DNA from: Pseudomonadota bacterium
GTDB taxonomy: Bacteria > Pseudomonadota > Alphaproteobacteria > Rhodobacterales > Rhodobacteraceae
DNA: 64,000 nt
Reading direction: 5' to 3'
NCBI GenBank assembly: GCA_021779835.1
Contig: JAJXZX010000008.1
Coordinates: 1-64,000, forward strand
Made by a program: the position numbers and the translations under genes. Positions 47,403 through 56,740 of the stretch are shown here, in pieces. The first letter of the stretch is position 1, and each line of letters begins with the position of its first letter. The notes under the pieces are model-generated. The model had not been told where the DNA came from and did not search any database. It saw nothing but the letters and a program-made list of their open reading frames with translations.

Positions 47403-47459
47403 AAATAAACAACGGCCCCGCTGCCAAGGTTCCTATGGAATCTTGGGGAACGGGGCCGT
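47403..47459 (-). terminator. Rho-independent terminator of pntAB
   Basis: ACGGCCCCG (47412-47420) pairs with CGGGGCCGT (47451-47459). Inside it CCAAG pairs with CTTGG, and TTCC with GGAA around a TAT loop, making one long nested stem six bases after the pntB stop. On the minus strand it is followed by TTGTTTATTTTG, a T-rich tail. Stem, tail and position all agree. Confidence 0.88.
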
Positions 47460-47465
47460 CTGGTC

Positions 47466-48905
47466 TCAGTTGATTTTCGGCAGCAGCTCGTCCAGCGATT
47501 TCTTGGCGTCGCCGTAGAACATCCGCGTGTTTTCCTTGTAGAACAGCGGGTTCTCGATACCGGAATAGCCGGTGCCCTGCCCCCGCTTCATCACGATCAC
47601 CAGCTTGGATTTCCACACCTCCAGCACCGGCATCCCGGCGATGGGCGAATTCGGGTCTTCCTGCGCCGCCGGGTTGACGATGTCGTTCGATCCGATGACG
47701 ATCGAGACATCAGTGGTGGGGAAGTCGTCGTTGATTTCATCCATCTCCAGCACGATGTCATAAGGCACCTTGGCCTCGGCCAGCAGCACGTTCATGTGCC
47801 CCGGCAAACGCCCCGCCACCGGGTGAATGCCAAAGCGCACCGTCTTGCCCGCCGCACGCAGTTTGCGCGTAAGCTCAGACACCGACTGCTGCGCCTGCGC
47901 CACGGCCATGCCGTAACCCGGCACGATGATGACCGAATCCGCATCATTCAGCGACGCGGCCACGCCATCGGAATCGATGGCGATCATCTCGCCCTCAATT
48001 GCTTGCGCGGGGCCAGTGGTGCCGCCAAAGCCGCCAAGGATAACGCTGATGAACGAGCGGTTCATCGCCTTGCACATTATATAGCTCAGGATCGCACCGG
48101 AAGAGCCGACCAGCGCGCCGGTCACGATCAGCAGGTCATTGCCCAGCGTGAAACCAATCGCCGCCGCCGCCCAGCCCGAATAGCTGTTCAGCATCGACAC
48201 CACCACGGGCATATCCGCGCCGCCGATGCCCATGATCAGATGCCAGCCGATAAAGCCCGCGATCAGCGTCATCAGCAGCAGCGTCCACATTCCCGCGCCG
48301 TTGAAGAACATCAACAGCAGGATCACCGAAAGCGCCAGCGCCGAGCCGTTGATCCAATGCCCGCCGGGAAGCTTTTTCGGCTTGCCGTCGATCTTGCCCG
48401 CCAGCTTGCCAAACGCCACCACCGAGCCGGTGAAGGTCACCGCCCCGATGAAGATGCCAAGAAAGACCTCGACGCGCAGCATCGACAGCTCTACCGCGTC
48501 CTTTTGGGCCAGCTTGGCGGCAAAGCCCGCCAACGTCGAGACATCGCCGCCATGCGCGCGCAGGGCCAGCATGTGCCCCAGCTCCAGATCCGCATTAAGC
48601 CCGATGAACACCGCCGCCAGACCAACGAAGGAATGCAGCGCCGCGACCAGTTGCGGCATCTCGGTCATTTGCACCCGGTTCGCGACGTAATAGCCCGCCA
48701 GCGAGCCGATCGCGACCATCACCACGATCAGGAACCAATTGCCCACACCGGGGCCGAACACGGTCGCCAGCACCGCCAGCGCCATGCCCACAATGCCATA
48801 CCAAACTGCGCGCTTGGCGCTTTCCTGCCCCGAGAGGCCGCCCAGCGACAGGATAAACAGAACAGCCGCAGCGATATAGGCGGCGGAAACGATACCGATA
48901 GACAT
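47466..48905 (-). CDS. pntB: NAD(P) transhydrogenase, beta subunit
   Basis: PntB (479 residues) has the membrane domain (about residues 1-265, with eight or more helices) and the C-terminal NADP(H)-binding domain III. That domain shows the Rossmann motif [12 protein letters not shown], the [17 protein letters not shown] loop and the closing [11 protein letters not shown]. With PntA it couples proton flow to NADPH formation from NADH. The membrane histidine of the proton path lies in LQALRAHGG-like sequence near residue 120. It follows pntA by 12 bases and ends at a clear terminator. Confidence 0.97.
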   Translation of the reverse strand: MSIGIVSAAYIAAAVLFILSLGGLSGQESAKRAVWYGIVGMALAVLATVFGPGVGNWFLIVVMVAIGSLAGYYVANRVQMTEMPQLVAALHSFVGLAAVFIGLNADLELGHMLALRAHGGDVSTLAGFAAKLAQKDAVELSMLRVEVFLGIFIGAVTFTGSVVAFGKLAGKIDGKPKKLPGGHWINGSALALSVILLLMFFNGAGMWTLLLMTLIAGFIGWHLIMGIGGADMPVVVSMLNSYSGWAAAAIGFTLGNDLLIVTGALVGSSGAILSYIMCKAMNRSFISVILGGFGGTTGPAQAIEGEMIAIDSDGVAASLNDADSVIIVPGYGMAVAQAQQSVSELTRKLRAAGKTVRFGIHPVAGRLPGHMNVLLAEAKVPYDIVLEMDEINDDFPTTDVSIVIGSNDIVNPAAQEDPNSPIAGMPVLEVWKSKLVIVMKRGQGTGYSGIENPLFYKENTRMFYGDAKKSLDELLPKIN

Positions 48906-48917
48906 GTTTCAGCCCCC

Positions 48918-50489
48918 TCAGCTTCTTTGGAACATGGCAAGCATCCGGCGCGTAACCAGAAAGCCACCAACGATGTTGATCGAGGCGATAAGAACCGCCA
49001 CCGCAGACAGGATGACCACCAGCCAAGAGCTGGACCCGATCTGCAAAAGCGCCCCAAGGATGATGATCCCCGAGATCGCGTTCGTCACCGCCATCAGGGG
49101 CGTGTGAAGCGCGTGGCTGACGTTCCAGATCACCTGGAAGCCCACGAAACAGGCAAGCACGAACACGATGAAGTGGCTCATGAAGCTTTCGGGCGCATAG
49201 GCACCCACCAGCAGCAACAGCGCGGTCGCGACAGCCAGCAGCGTCACCTGGCTTTTGGTCGCAGCCTTGAACGCTGCAACCTCGGCGGCTTTCTTTTCCT
49301 CTGGCGTCGGGTCTTTTACCTTCGGCTTCGGCTTGGCTGCTGCAATCGCCGCGATCTTTGGTGGCGGCGGCGGGAATGTGATGGCGCCATCATAGGTCAC
49401 CGTCGCGCCACGGATCACATCGTCTTCCATGTTATGGACGACCTTACCATCCTTGCGCGGTGTAAGATCGGTCAGCATGTGACGGATATTGTTGGAATAA
49501 AGCGTGCTGGCCTGCGCCGCCATCCGGCTGGGGAAATCGGTATAGCCGACCACCGTCACACCGTTCTCGCTGACGATCTTTTCGTCCGGAATGGTCAGAT
49601 CGCAGTTACCGCCGCGCTCCGCCGCAAGGTCAACCACGACCGAGCCAGGCTTCATCGCGGCGACCATGTCGGCCAGCCACAGCTTGGGCGCGGGGCGGCC
49701 GGGGATCAGCGCTGTGGTGATGACGATGTCCATCTCGGGTGCCAACTCGCGGAACTTCGCCAGTTGCTTTTCGCGGAATTCAGGGCTGGACGGTGCGGCA
49801 TAGCCACCGGTCGCAGCGCCATCCTGCGTCGCCTCGAACTCCAGATAAACGAAGTTCGCCCCCATCGATTCAATCTGCTCGGCCACCTCGGGGCGCACGT
49901 CGAACGCATAGGTGATCGCACCAAGGCTGGTCGCGGTGCCGATGGCGGCAAGACCCGCCACACCCGCACCGACGATCAGCACCTTGGCTGGCGGCACCTT
50001 GCCCGCCGCCGTCACCTGACCGGTGAAGAAGCGGCCAAAGTTGTTCGCTGCCTCAACCACCGCGCGGTAGCCCGCGATATTGGCCATCGACGACAGCGCA
50101 TCCATCTTTTGCGCGCGCGAAATCCGCGGCACCATGTCCATCGCAATGACGTTGGCGCCCTTGGATTTGCACTGTTCCAACAGATCCGGGTTCTGCGCCG
50201 GCCAGAAGAAGGAAATCAGCGTCTGCCCCTTGGCCAGCCGTTTCGCCTCGACCTCTTCCGGGCCGCGCACTTTCACCACGACGTCGCAAGCTTTCCACAG
50301 CGCATCAGCGGTCTTGATGACCTCGACGCCCACCGCCGCATAGGCCGCATCCGCGAACCCTGCCGCAGCGCCCGCGCCCGTCTCGATTGCGCAGTCATAG
50401 CCCAACTTTTTCAGTTGAACCGCCGAATCCGGCGTCATCGCGACCCGCGCCTCGCCCGCAAATATCTCTTTCGGTGCCCCGATCTTCAC
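48918..50489 (-). CDS. pntA: NAD(P) transhydrogenase, alpha subunit (single polypeptide)
   Basis: PntA (523 residues) has the NAD(H)-binding domain I, related to alanine dehydrogenase: [20 protein letters not shown] at the start, and the nucleotide motif [22 protein letters not shown]. The mobile loop [18 protein letters not shown] is also present. After an Ala/Lys/Pro linker (about 385-410) come three or four membrane helices. In many alphaproteobacteria the alpha subunit is split in two; here it is one chain. The start is GTG at 50489 after GGGGAGAG. Confidence 0.97.
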   Translation of the reverse strand: MKIGAPKEIFAGEARVAMTPDSAVQLKKLGYDCAIETGAGAAAGFADAAYAAVGVEVIKTADALWKACDVVVKVRGPEEVEAKRLAKGQTLISFFWPAQNPDLLEQCKSKGANVIAMDMVPRISRAQKMDALSSMANIAGYRAVVEAANNFGRFFTGQVTAAGKVPPAKVLIVGAGVAGLAAIGTATSLGAITYAFDVRPEVAEQIESMGANFVYLEFEATQDGAATGGYAAPSSPEFREKQLAKFRELAPEMDIVITTALIPGRPAPKLWLADMVAAMKPGSVVVDLAAERGGNCDLTIPDEKIVSENGVTVVGYTDFPSRMAAQASTLYSNNIRHMLTDLTPRKDGKVVHNMEDDVIRGATVTYDGAITFPPPPPKIAAIAAAKPKPKVKDPTPEEKKAAEVAAFKAATKSQVTLLAVATALLLLVGAYAPESFMSHFIVFVLACFVGFQVIWNVSHALHTPLMAVTNAISGIIILGALLQIGSSSWLVVILSAVAVLIASINIVGGFLVTRRMLAMFQRS

Positions 50490-50546
50490 GCTGATCTCTC
50501 CCCGTATCTGTTCAATCGCTCGCGATGGCCAAAAGCGACCTCTTGG

Positions 50547-50575
50547 TTTCTAAACGCGCCCTCGCAGTTTCACAA
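50547..50575 (-). promoter_or_regulatory. Possible promoter of pntAB
   Basis: On the minus strand TTGTGA (50570-50575) and TAGAAA (50547-50552) are 17 bases apart and would start a leader of about 50 bases. The 201-base gap between pntA and the GT87 gene is AT-richer than its surroundings and has no convincing open frame. The boxes are imperfect, hence moderate to low confidence. Confidence 0.35.
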
Positions 50576-50690
50576 GCGCGCGCGGCAAAGGAATATTGTG
50601 CAAAAGCAGCATTTCACGAAGGAAAATTACGCAAGCGACGCAAGGTCGCGCCCCGCAGTCGTCGCGTCAGACAAGAATCGGCCCACATTA

Positions 50691-51959
50691 TCAGGCTCGC
50701 ACCGCACCAGCCGAGGCGCCCTGCCGCAAAGATTGCGCCAGCGGCGCGCGCTTCAACACCACCGCAACCATGACGATCAGCGCGAGATAGCCGAACGCCG
50801 CAAACGACAGCACCTCTCTGGTGTCCACCAAAATCACGTCATCCGCCCCGCGCGGCAGGGACATCAAGCGCAACAACCCCCAGCCAGAGCTGAGCCAGGC
50901 CAGCACCAGCATCGCCAGCTTTTCAAATCCCCGCGCCCGCACCAGCACGTCGGGCAACAAAAGCGCGGCGGCAATGCCAAAGATGGTCATATCGTAGTCA
51001 TAGCAATAGGGGCTGACCACCAGCGTCGCCAACACCGCAACGCCCAAAGCGCGCCGCAGGTCGCGCCCGCTGAGGGCAATATAGACCACCACGGCGCAGG
51101 CCAGCACTGCGCTGGCAAACTGCACCGAAAGCGCGCCCTTTGCGGGAAGGCCAAGGGTAAACAGCGCGGCGTAGATCGAGGTCATGCGGAAATACGGATA
51201 CCCCCCGGAGGCTAGAAGACCGCCCGCCTCTTTGATCGCGCCAAGGAACGCGCCCCAGATGGCGATGCCAAATGCCCATGTTGAAAGCAGCGACGTCACA
51301 CCCACCACCAGCGCCGCAATCGCAAGCAGCGACCAGCGCCGGGAGGCAAGGCTCAGCACGCTCAACCCGATGGCCAGATGCGGCTTGATCACCATCAAGC
51401 CCAGCGGCACCCCGGCAACCCGTCGCCCGCTCAGAAATGCAAGGCAGAACAACCCGATCAGCGTGCCGGTAAACAGCCCGTTCTGCCCGCACAGGACCGC
51501 CACCCAAATCGCCGGCGCGGTCAGGGCAAGCGCTTCGGTAAAGACTTTGCCCGCCACGCGGCGCAATACCAGAAGGTAGGAAAGCAGGGTGCCGCCGACA
51601 AAAGCCGTATAGGCCAAGCCCTTCGGCACCATCGCGAAGGCCGCGACAAAGGCATCAAACTGCGGTGGATAGGTCCAGGGCATGACAGAGTTCGCGTTGG
51701 TCAGCGCAACCTGCGTGGCCCACATGGTTTTCAGCACATAGGCATCGTTCAGCATGCCGGACCAATACATGCGCCCGACCAGATAGAAGTCATCGAAATC
51801 GGTATAGCCGCCTTGGTTTTCCCGCCAAATCGGACCGGAAAAGTGCGAAATACGCCAGACGAGCAGCATCACGCTCAGCACGATGATACCCACCGCGACA
51901 CCCATGCGGCCGGCCCCCGGCGCCATTTGGATGAACCCTTTGCCGCCCGCGTCGCTCAC
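50691..51959 (-). CDS. GT87 / DUF2029 family membrane glycosyltransferase (GT-C fold)
   Basis: The 422-residue integral membrane protein has about ten helices. A first periplasmic loop carries the acidic cluster YTDFDDFYLVG (about residues 52-62), the position of the catalytic Asp in GT-C enzymes such as PimE. The later YPPQFDAFVA and YCYDYDM motifs are typical of DUF2029. GT87 enzymes use polyprenyl-phosphate sugars as donors. The GTG at 51959 overlaps the stop of the DprE2-like gene, and the cluster upstream could make polyprenyl-phosphate arabinose, so this is the most likely user of that donor. An ATG at 51926 is an alternative start. Confidence 0.82.
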   Translation of the reverse strand: MSDAGGKGFIQMAPGAGRMGVAVGIIVLSVMLLVWRISHFSGPIWRENQGGYTDFDDFYLVGRMYWSGMLNDAYVLKTMWATQVALTNANSVMPWTYPPQFDAFVAAFAMVPKGLAYTAFVGGTLLSYLLVLRRVAGKVFTEALALTAPAIWVAVLCGQNGLFTGTLIGLFCLAFLSGRRVAGVPLGLMVIKPHLAIGLSVLSLASRRWSLLAIAALVVGVTSLLSTWAFGIAIWGAFLGAIKEAGGLLASGGYPYFRMTSIYAALFTLGLPAKGALSVQFASAVLACAVVVYIALSGRDLRRALGVAVLATLVVSPYCYDYDMTIFGIAAALLLPDVLVRARGFEKLAMLVLAWLSSGWGLLRLMSLPRGADDVILVDTREVLSFAAFGYLALIVMVAVVLKRAPLAQSLRQGASAGAVRA

Positions 51960-52690
51960 AGCTTCAACCCCTTGAAAACAGCCTCGGGGATATTGCGGAT
52001 CACGGCCATCACCAGCCACCAGATTGGCTTGACGTAAATCACATTACGCTTTTTCTCGACCGCCAGTGCAATCGCCTCGCCCACCTCGGCGGGTTCCGCC
52101 GTCAGCTTGGGCGGCAGGTCCAGCCCGTCGGTCATGCGCGTCGCCACGAACCCCGGCAGCACGGTCACGACATGCACGCCCTTTTTCGCCAGACGGTTGC
52201 GCAGGCCCGAGAGATAGGCGGTGAACCCGGCCTTGGCCGCGCCATAGATGTAATTGGTCGCCCGCCCGCGGTCGCCCGCGACCGAACTGATGCCGACCAG
52301 CGTGCCCGAGCCGCGCGCCTCAAACCGATTGGCGAGCACGGCCAGAACCGAGGCTGGCCCCTCAAAGTTCGCGCGCATCACCTGCGCTGCGGCCTCGACA
52401 TCGCGCTGATCCTCGGCCTGATGGCCCAAAACGCCCACAGCACAGACCACGATCTGCGGCAACACGTCTAGGCCATCCACAAACCCCTCATGCCCCGCGA
52501 CGTCCAGCGCATCGAACTCATGCAGGCTGACCGCCACGTTATAGCGCAGCTCGATATCCGCCTTCTCCGCGCTCAAGGATTGCACGTTGCGTGCCGCGAG
52601 TTGAACCGGATGGCCGCGCTTGGCCAAGGCGTGCGCCGCCGCCAGCCCGATGTCCGACCGCCCGCCAAGGATCAGAACCGGCCCCATCAT
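51956..52690 (-). CDS. SDR reductase, DprE2-like (polyprenyl-phospho-2-keto-ribose reductase)
   Basis: The 244-residue short-chain reductase has the nucleotide motif GGRSDIG at 9-15, a Ser at about 135-136 and catalytic Y149-x3-K153 in YIYGAAKAG. Its C-terminal tail (an AVIRNIPEAVFKGL-type segment) closely recalls that of mycobacterial DprE2, which ordinary SDRs lack. DprE2 reduces the keto intermediate made by DprE1 to the arabinose form. It overlaps the DprE1-like gene and the GT87 gene by four bases each. The assignment combines sequence pattern and context. Confidence 0.85.
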   Translation of the reverse strand: MMGPVLILGGRSDIGLAAAHALAKRGHPVQLAARNVQSLSAEKADIELRYNVAVSLHEFDALDVAGHEGFVDGLDVLPQIVVCAVGVLGHQAEDQRDVEAAAQVMRANFEGPASVLAVLANRFEARGSGTLVGISSVAGDRGRATNYIYGAAKAGFTAYLSGLRNRLAKKGVHVVTVLPGFVATRMTDGLDLPPKLTAEPAEVGEAIALAVEKKRNVIYVKPIWWLVMAVIRNIPEAVFKGLKL

Positions 52691-54012
52691 AGCCCGAGCC
52701 TTTCGGATTGAGCCGAGGAAAACGCAGCCCCCGCCTTGGTTTCTGCGCGCATCTTCACAAAGGCCGCGACCCGTTCGGGGTCGGCCTGTCGAAGCGTGTA
52801 GGGCGTCATTCTGCTATCCTTTGCAAGGTAGAACCGCCCGCCATTCTGCACCGTCAAACGGTCCAGTTCTGCCATCAGGGCGAGGGTTTTTGCGTTAACG
52901 GGGAAATCGAGGGCCAGCGTATAGCCCTCCATCGGAAAGGAAAAATGGCCGCTTTGCACGCCGAACCGTTTCAGCACCGCAAGGAACGAGCCCTGCCCCG
53001 AGGCCGAAATCGCCTCTAGCAGCGCGCGCATTCCCGTGGCCGAATTCGCCAACGGCAGCGCACATTGAAACTGCATGAAGCCACGGCGGCCATAGATGCG
53101 GTTCCAATTCTCGATGCCGTCGAGCGGATAGAAATAGCCATCCCAATCGACCAGTTCGGTGCCCGCTTTCTTCAGCCCCTGACGGTAATAAACCGCATTG
53201 AACGCCCGCACCGCGAGCGTGTTCAGCGCGAAGGCGGGCGCATCCATCGGCACCGCCAGCTTGCGCTTTACCGGCACCAGATAGGGCGTGTTGCGCTTCG
53301 GATAGCCCATGTCGCGCGGGCTTGCATGTTCACCCAACATCACCAGAGACCGCCCCAGGGACGCGCCCTTGCTCAGACAATCAATCCACGCCACCGAATA
53401 GGTCGCGTCCTGATTGGCTTCAAACACGTCCATCGCATCGTCGAGATTGGCCGCCGCAATTGTGGTTTGGCGGATATAGGCGGTCTCGACCGGGCGCAGG
53501 CGGAACGCCACGCGCAGGATCACCCCCGTCAGGCCCATGCCACCCAGCGTCCAGTGGAACAACTCCGGCTCCACATCCGGCGCGCAACGGCGCACCACGC
53601 CATCGGCGCCCATCAGGTCAATCCAGTCGACAAAGGCGCCGAAAGAGCCGTCGCGATGGTGGTTCTTGCCATGAACATCCGCCGCTACCATACCGCCGAT
53701 GGTGACAAACTTGGTGCCCGGCGTCACGGCGGGGAACCAGCCGCGCGGCAGAAAGGTCGCGATCACCTCTGACAGCAGCACCCCAGCCTCGACCACCAAC
53801 TGGCCAGAGTTGCCGTTGAAGGCGATCATCCGGTTAAAGCGGCGCATATCAACGGTGTTGGTCGTGCTTAACGCTGAGTCTCCATAGGCGCGCCCATTGC
53901 CGCGCGCGATCAGCCGCCCCTCGGCAATCCGCGCGGCGATCTCTGCCTCGGTCGTAGGCTTGGTCACCCGGCAATTCTGATAGGGAAAGCGGCCCCAGCC
54001 CGACAGCATCAT
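52687..54012 (-). CDS. FAD-linked oxidase, DprE1-like (polyprenyl-phospho-ribose 2'-oxidase)
   Basis: The 441-residue vanillyl-alcohol-oxidase-type flavoprotein has the FAD motif IARGNGRAYGDSAL near 35-48, and the DprE1 hallmark VHGKNHHRDGSFG at 113-125. It also has the C-terminal active-site lysine in AKDSRMT (about Lys398). DprE1 oxidises C2 of decaprenyl-phospho-ribose. The residue at the position of the mycobacterial benzothiazinone-target cysteine appears to be Ala367 (in LALDFP). L-gulonolactone-oxidase-like relatives share the fold, but the GKNHH motif and the DprE2-like partner favour this role. Confidence 0.87.
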   Translation of the reverse strand: MMLSGWGRFPYQNCRVTKPTTEAEIAARIAEGRLIARGNGRAYGDSALSTTNTVDMRRFNRMIAFNGNSGQLVVEAGVLLSEVIATFLPRGWFPAVTPGTKFVTIGGMVAADVHGKNHHRDGSFGAFVDWIDLMGADGVVRRCAPDVEPELFHWTLGGMGLTGVILRVAFRLRPVETAYIRQTTIAAANLDDAMDVFEANQDATYSVAWIDCLSKGASLGRSLVMLGEHASPRDMGYPKRNTPYLVPVKRKLAVPMDAPAFALNTLAVRAFNAVYYRQGLKKAGTELVDWDGYFYPLDGIENWNRIYGRRGFMQFQCALPLANSATGMRALLEAISASGQGSFLAVLKRFGVQSGHFSFPMEGYTLALDFPVNAKTLALMAELDRLTVQNGGRFYLAKDSRMTPYTLRQADPERVAAFVKMRAETKAGAAFSSAQSERLGL

Positions 54013-54437
54013 GATGCCGCCCTCAGCCCAAGTTGCACATCGGTGAATACAAAGCGGCGGTCGAGGTTGTATTTCACCAGATAGCCCACGCCCAATCCCA
54101 GCGCCGCGCCGATCTCTCGCATCTCTGCCGTGTGCCAGATCAGCCAGAATGAGGTTTCGGACCCCCAGAACACCAAAGTCGTCACGACGCCCATCGCAGA
54201 GTAAAGGATGAACTTGCGCCCATGCGCCTTGGCTCCGGTTGAGATGTCGTAAAAGATCCAGTTCTTATCCAACACATATTTCACCGCGAGGCCCGCAACC
54301 GTGCCGATGAACATCGCCGCCGCCAGCCCGACCGCCCCGCTCATGCCCGCCAGCACGAGCCTTTGCACGCCCAGATTGACCAGCGTGGCCACTACGGCAA
54401 AGGCGGCATAGCGCAGAACCAAGCCTCGCGTCGTCAC
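54009..54437 (-). CDS. GtrA family membrane protein
   Basis: The 142-residue product has four membrane helices (about 8-28, 35-55, 72-92 and 100-120) and the family signatures FAVVATLVNLGVQR, VKYVLDKNWIFYD and a closing YLVKYNLDRRFVF. GtrA proteins are thought to help move polyprenyl-linked sugars across the membrane. The GTG at 54437 overlaps the upstream stop (GTGA), and the ATGA overlap with the DprE1-like gene shows tight coupling. In this cluster it is a candidate flippase for the arabinose carrier lipid. Confidence 0.88.
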   Translation of the reverse strand: MTTRGLVLRYAAFAVVATLVNLGVQRLVLAGMSGAVGLAAAMFIGTVAGLAVKYVLDKNWIFYDISTGAKAHGRKFILYSAMGVVTTLVFWGSETSFWLIWHTAEMREIGAALGLGVGYLVKYNLDRRFVFTDVQLGLRAAS

Positions 54438-55858
54438 AAGATCACCCCCGCCGCCGCAAAGCCAAAGATCAGTGCGACGCACAGAAGGCTCACCCGGTCT
54501 TTCGCCGCAAACACCACCGGATCGTCATGCATCTGCCCGCGATGCGTCACCATCACCATCCGGCTGATCCAGTAAAGCAGCACCAGGCAGATCCCCCAAA
54601 GCGCCGAGGGTTTGTGATACAGCACCAGCACCGCAGGCGAGTTAACGTAAAGTGCCATAACCAGCACCGAGACATAGCCCGCCGCAATCGCCATGTTCGC
54701 CACCAGGGGCAGGTCGCTGGTCTGATAGCCGCGCCCGCTCGCCTTGACGCGGCCAGAAGAGATGCCGTCGATCAGCTCCGCCTGCCGCTTCACCGCGGCG
54801 AGCGAAAAGAAGAAGAAGATCGAGAAGGCCAGAAACCACACCGAGGCCGGAATATGCGCCGCCACCGCGCCCGCCACGATGCGGATGGTATAAAGCACCG
54901 CCAAAACGCAGATATCAATGATAAGCTGACGCTTGAAGTATAGCGAATATGCCGTTGTTATTGCATAATAAACGACGATCACGCCCAGAAACTTCCAGCC
55001 AAGCGGCAGACCCACCAACAGCCCCGCCAGCAACAGCACCGGCGCCATCACCGTGCCATGCGCAATCGGAATAGCCCCGCTGGCAAACGGGCGGCGGCAC
55101 TTGCGCGGATGCGCGCGATCCGCCGCCAGATCCAGCAGATCGTTCAGCACATAGACGCTTGATGCGACCAGCGAAAACGCCACGAACGCCATCAGCATGT
55201 CGCGGATCGAAACAAAGTCGTATTTGTGCGCCGCCAGCAGCGGCAAAAACACCAGCAGGTTCTTCATCCACTGATGCGGGCGCAGCGCCTTCATATAGCT
55301 TTTCACCGAAGGCTCCGTGCCCGGCAACTGCTCCACCTCGCGACCAAACCCGGCAACTTTCGCGGCCAAGGCGCCACTGACGCCGACCATGATCGCCTTA
55401 TGCGCCTTGGCCCAGACCGGCAGGTCCGCCTCGGCGTCGCCAATATAATCGAAGCCCGTTGCGCCAAAGCGATCCTGCAAAAACGCGGCTTTGTTCGCGC
55501 CCTTGAGGTTGGTGACCTCGTCCGATCCATGCACCTCGTCAAACATGCCCAGATGCGCGGCGATGTCCTCAGCCACCGTCTGGTTCGTCGCCGTCACCAG
55601 CGCCGTACGCCCGCCACCTGCGCGCCACTGGCGGATATATCCCAGCACATCCTGATTATACGGCAGCGAGGCTACCTCGACCTGCCCCATGCCCTGCAGG
55701 CGGTGTTTCAGCGCGGCACGCCCCTGCAAAAGGCTGGCAATCGACACGAAGGGCGCCTTCCAAGTCTTTGAAAACGCTGCCCAGAACGTCTCGAATAGCA
55801 TGTCTGAGCGGATCAATGTCCCGTCCAGATCCACCACCAACATTTGCCCCTGCGTCAT
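54434..55858 (-). CDS. HAD phosphatase-UbiA prenyltransferase fusion (polyprenyl-phosphate phosphoribosyltransferase type)
   Basis: The 474-residue protein has a HAD-type N-terminal domain: motif I DLDGTLIRSD from Asp10, motif II at TATNQ 89-93, lysine 119 or 123, and motif IV at GDAEADLP 140-147. The UbiA membrane domain starts near residue 195 and has the metal-diphosphate motif N239-D240-x2-D243-x3-D247 followed by AHPRKCRRPFASG, as in decaprenyl-phosphate phosphoribosyltransferase. It would join PRPP-derived phosphoribose to a polyprenyl phosphate; the HAD part could remove the 5-phosphate. It heads the five-gene cluster. Confidence 0.85.
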   Translation of the reverse strand: MTQGQMLVVDLDGTLIRSDMLFETFWAAFSKTWKAPFVSIASLLQGRAALKHRLQGMGQVEVASLPYNQDVLGYIRQWRAGGGRTALVTATNQTVAEDIAAHLGMFDEVHGSDEVTNLKGANKAAFLQDRFGATGFDYIGDAEADLPVWAKAHKAIMVGVSGALAAKVAGFGREVEQLPGTEPSVKSYMKALRPHQWMKNLLVFLPLLAAHKYDFVSIRDMLMAFVAFSLVASSVYVLNDLLDLAADRAHPRKCRRPFASGAIPIAHGTVMAPVLLLAGLLVGLPLGWKFLGVIVVYYAITTAYSLYFKRQLIIDICVLAVLYTIRIVAGAVAAHIPASVWFLAFSIFFFFSLAAVKRQAELIDGISSGRVKASGRGYQTSDLPLVANMAIAAGYVSVLVMALYVNSPAVLVLYHKPSALWGICLVLLYWISRMVMVTHRGQMHDDPVVFAAKDRVSLLCVALIFGFAAAGVIL

Positions 55859-55975
55859 GCGCCGCCGCTCCGATTATTGCGCGATTGTTTCGCGTTTGAT
55901 GCCTAATACTGCGATAATGTGGCAATTGTTCGGCCTCAAGCGCGGTTTTGTCGCTCTGCGGCCTTTTGCCGGTGG

Positions 55976-56716
55976 TCAGTCGAAATACCCGGCGTGGGTC
56001 GCGGCCAACTCGACCAGCACAGTCAGGATCATGCGCAAGTGCGTCTGCGTCGTGGTGATCGCCAACCGCATATCGCGCGCGCGGATCGCGTCAAATATCT
56101 GACAATGCTGGATATGTAGCGTGTCGAGATAGGCCCGATCGCGCGACGACAGCACGCGCAGCCGATCGAGCTGCATCTTCTCATGCTCCAGCACATGCGC
56201 CACGCGGTCATACCCCGTCGCCCGCGCCAGTGTCTGGTGAAAGCGGTCATCCTCGGCGCGAAAGGCAACCTCGTTGCCCGCATCAAGTGCTGCCTGCTGG
56301 CGCACGAGGCATTCGGTCAGATCGGCCTCAACCGCCTTGGTCAGCCCGGTTTCTACCAGCCGCGCCACACAGGCCACCTCCAGCGCTTCCCGCAGAAAGC
56401 GGGCCTCGCGGATCTTGTCGGCGTTCAGCTTGGTGACGAAATTGCCCCGGCTTGCCAGCGTCATCACCAGCCCCGCGTCGCGCAACTGCGACAAAGCCTC
56501 GCGCACCGGGGTGCGGCTGGCGCCAAAGCGCGCGCCGATTTCCGCCTCGGATATGATGCTACCCGGTGCCAGATCCATCGCCAGAATGGCCGTGCGCAAC
56601 GCCTGATAAATCTGCGCGCCAGCGGGGGCGGCAAGGTTGATTTTCGGCGCGTTCAGCCGCGCCAGTTGCAGCGCAGACGCCTCGGTTCGCGCGGGGATAT
56701 TGGTGGGCTCTGACAT
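55976..56716 (-). CDS. GntR family transcriptional regulator (FCD domain)
   Basis: The 246-residue regulator has an N-terminal winged helix (QIYQALRTAILAMDLAPGSIISEAEIGARFGASRTPVREALSQLRDAG, shown here only as the segment from about residues 35 to 85) and an all-helical FCD effector domain with metal-ligand-type acids and histidines (DDRFH, THLRMI). FCD regulators sense small carboxylates. It lies beside the molybdenum hydroxylase operon, in the same direction, with a complex inverted-repeat region between them, and probably regulates that operon and itself. Confidence 0.93.
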   Translation of the reverse strand: MSEPTNIPARTEASALQLARLNAPKINLAAPAGAQIYQALRTAILAMDLAPGSIISEAEIGARFGASRTPVREALSQLRDAGLVMTLASRGNFVTKLNADKIREARFLREALEVACVARLVETGLTKAVEADLTECLVRQQAALDAGNEVAFRAEDDRFHQTLARATGYDRVAHVLEHEKMQLDRLRVLSSRDRAYLDTLHIQHCQIFDAIRARDMRLAITTTQTHLRMILTVLVELAATHAGYFD

Positions 56717-56740
56717 CACACTACTCGATTGCTTCGCCGC

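Noticed and set aside
50525-50773. An 82-codon plus-strand frame in the gap upstream of pntA
   Set aside because: Lys/Arg/Ala-rich sequence without ribosome-binding site, running into the GT87 gene antisense; the gap is better explained as the pntAB promoter region.
47796-51215. A plus-strand open frame of 1139 codons opposite pntB, pntA and part of the GT87 gene
   Set aside because: The translation is His-, Arg- and Gln-rich low-complexity sequence with no domain, and it lies antisense to three well-identified genes. It arises because GC-rich third positions remove stops on the opposite strand.
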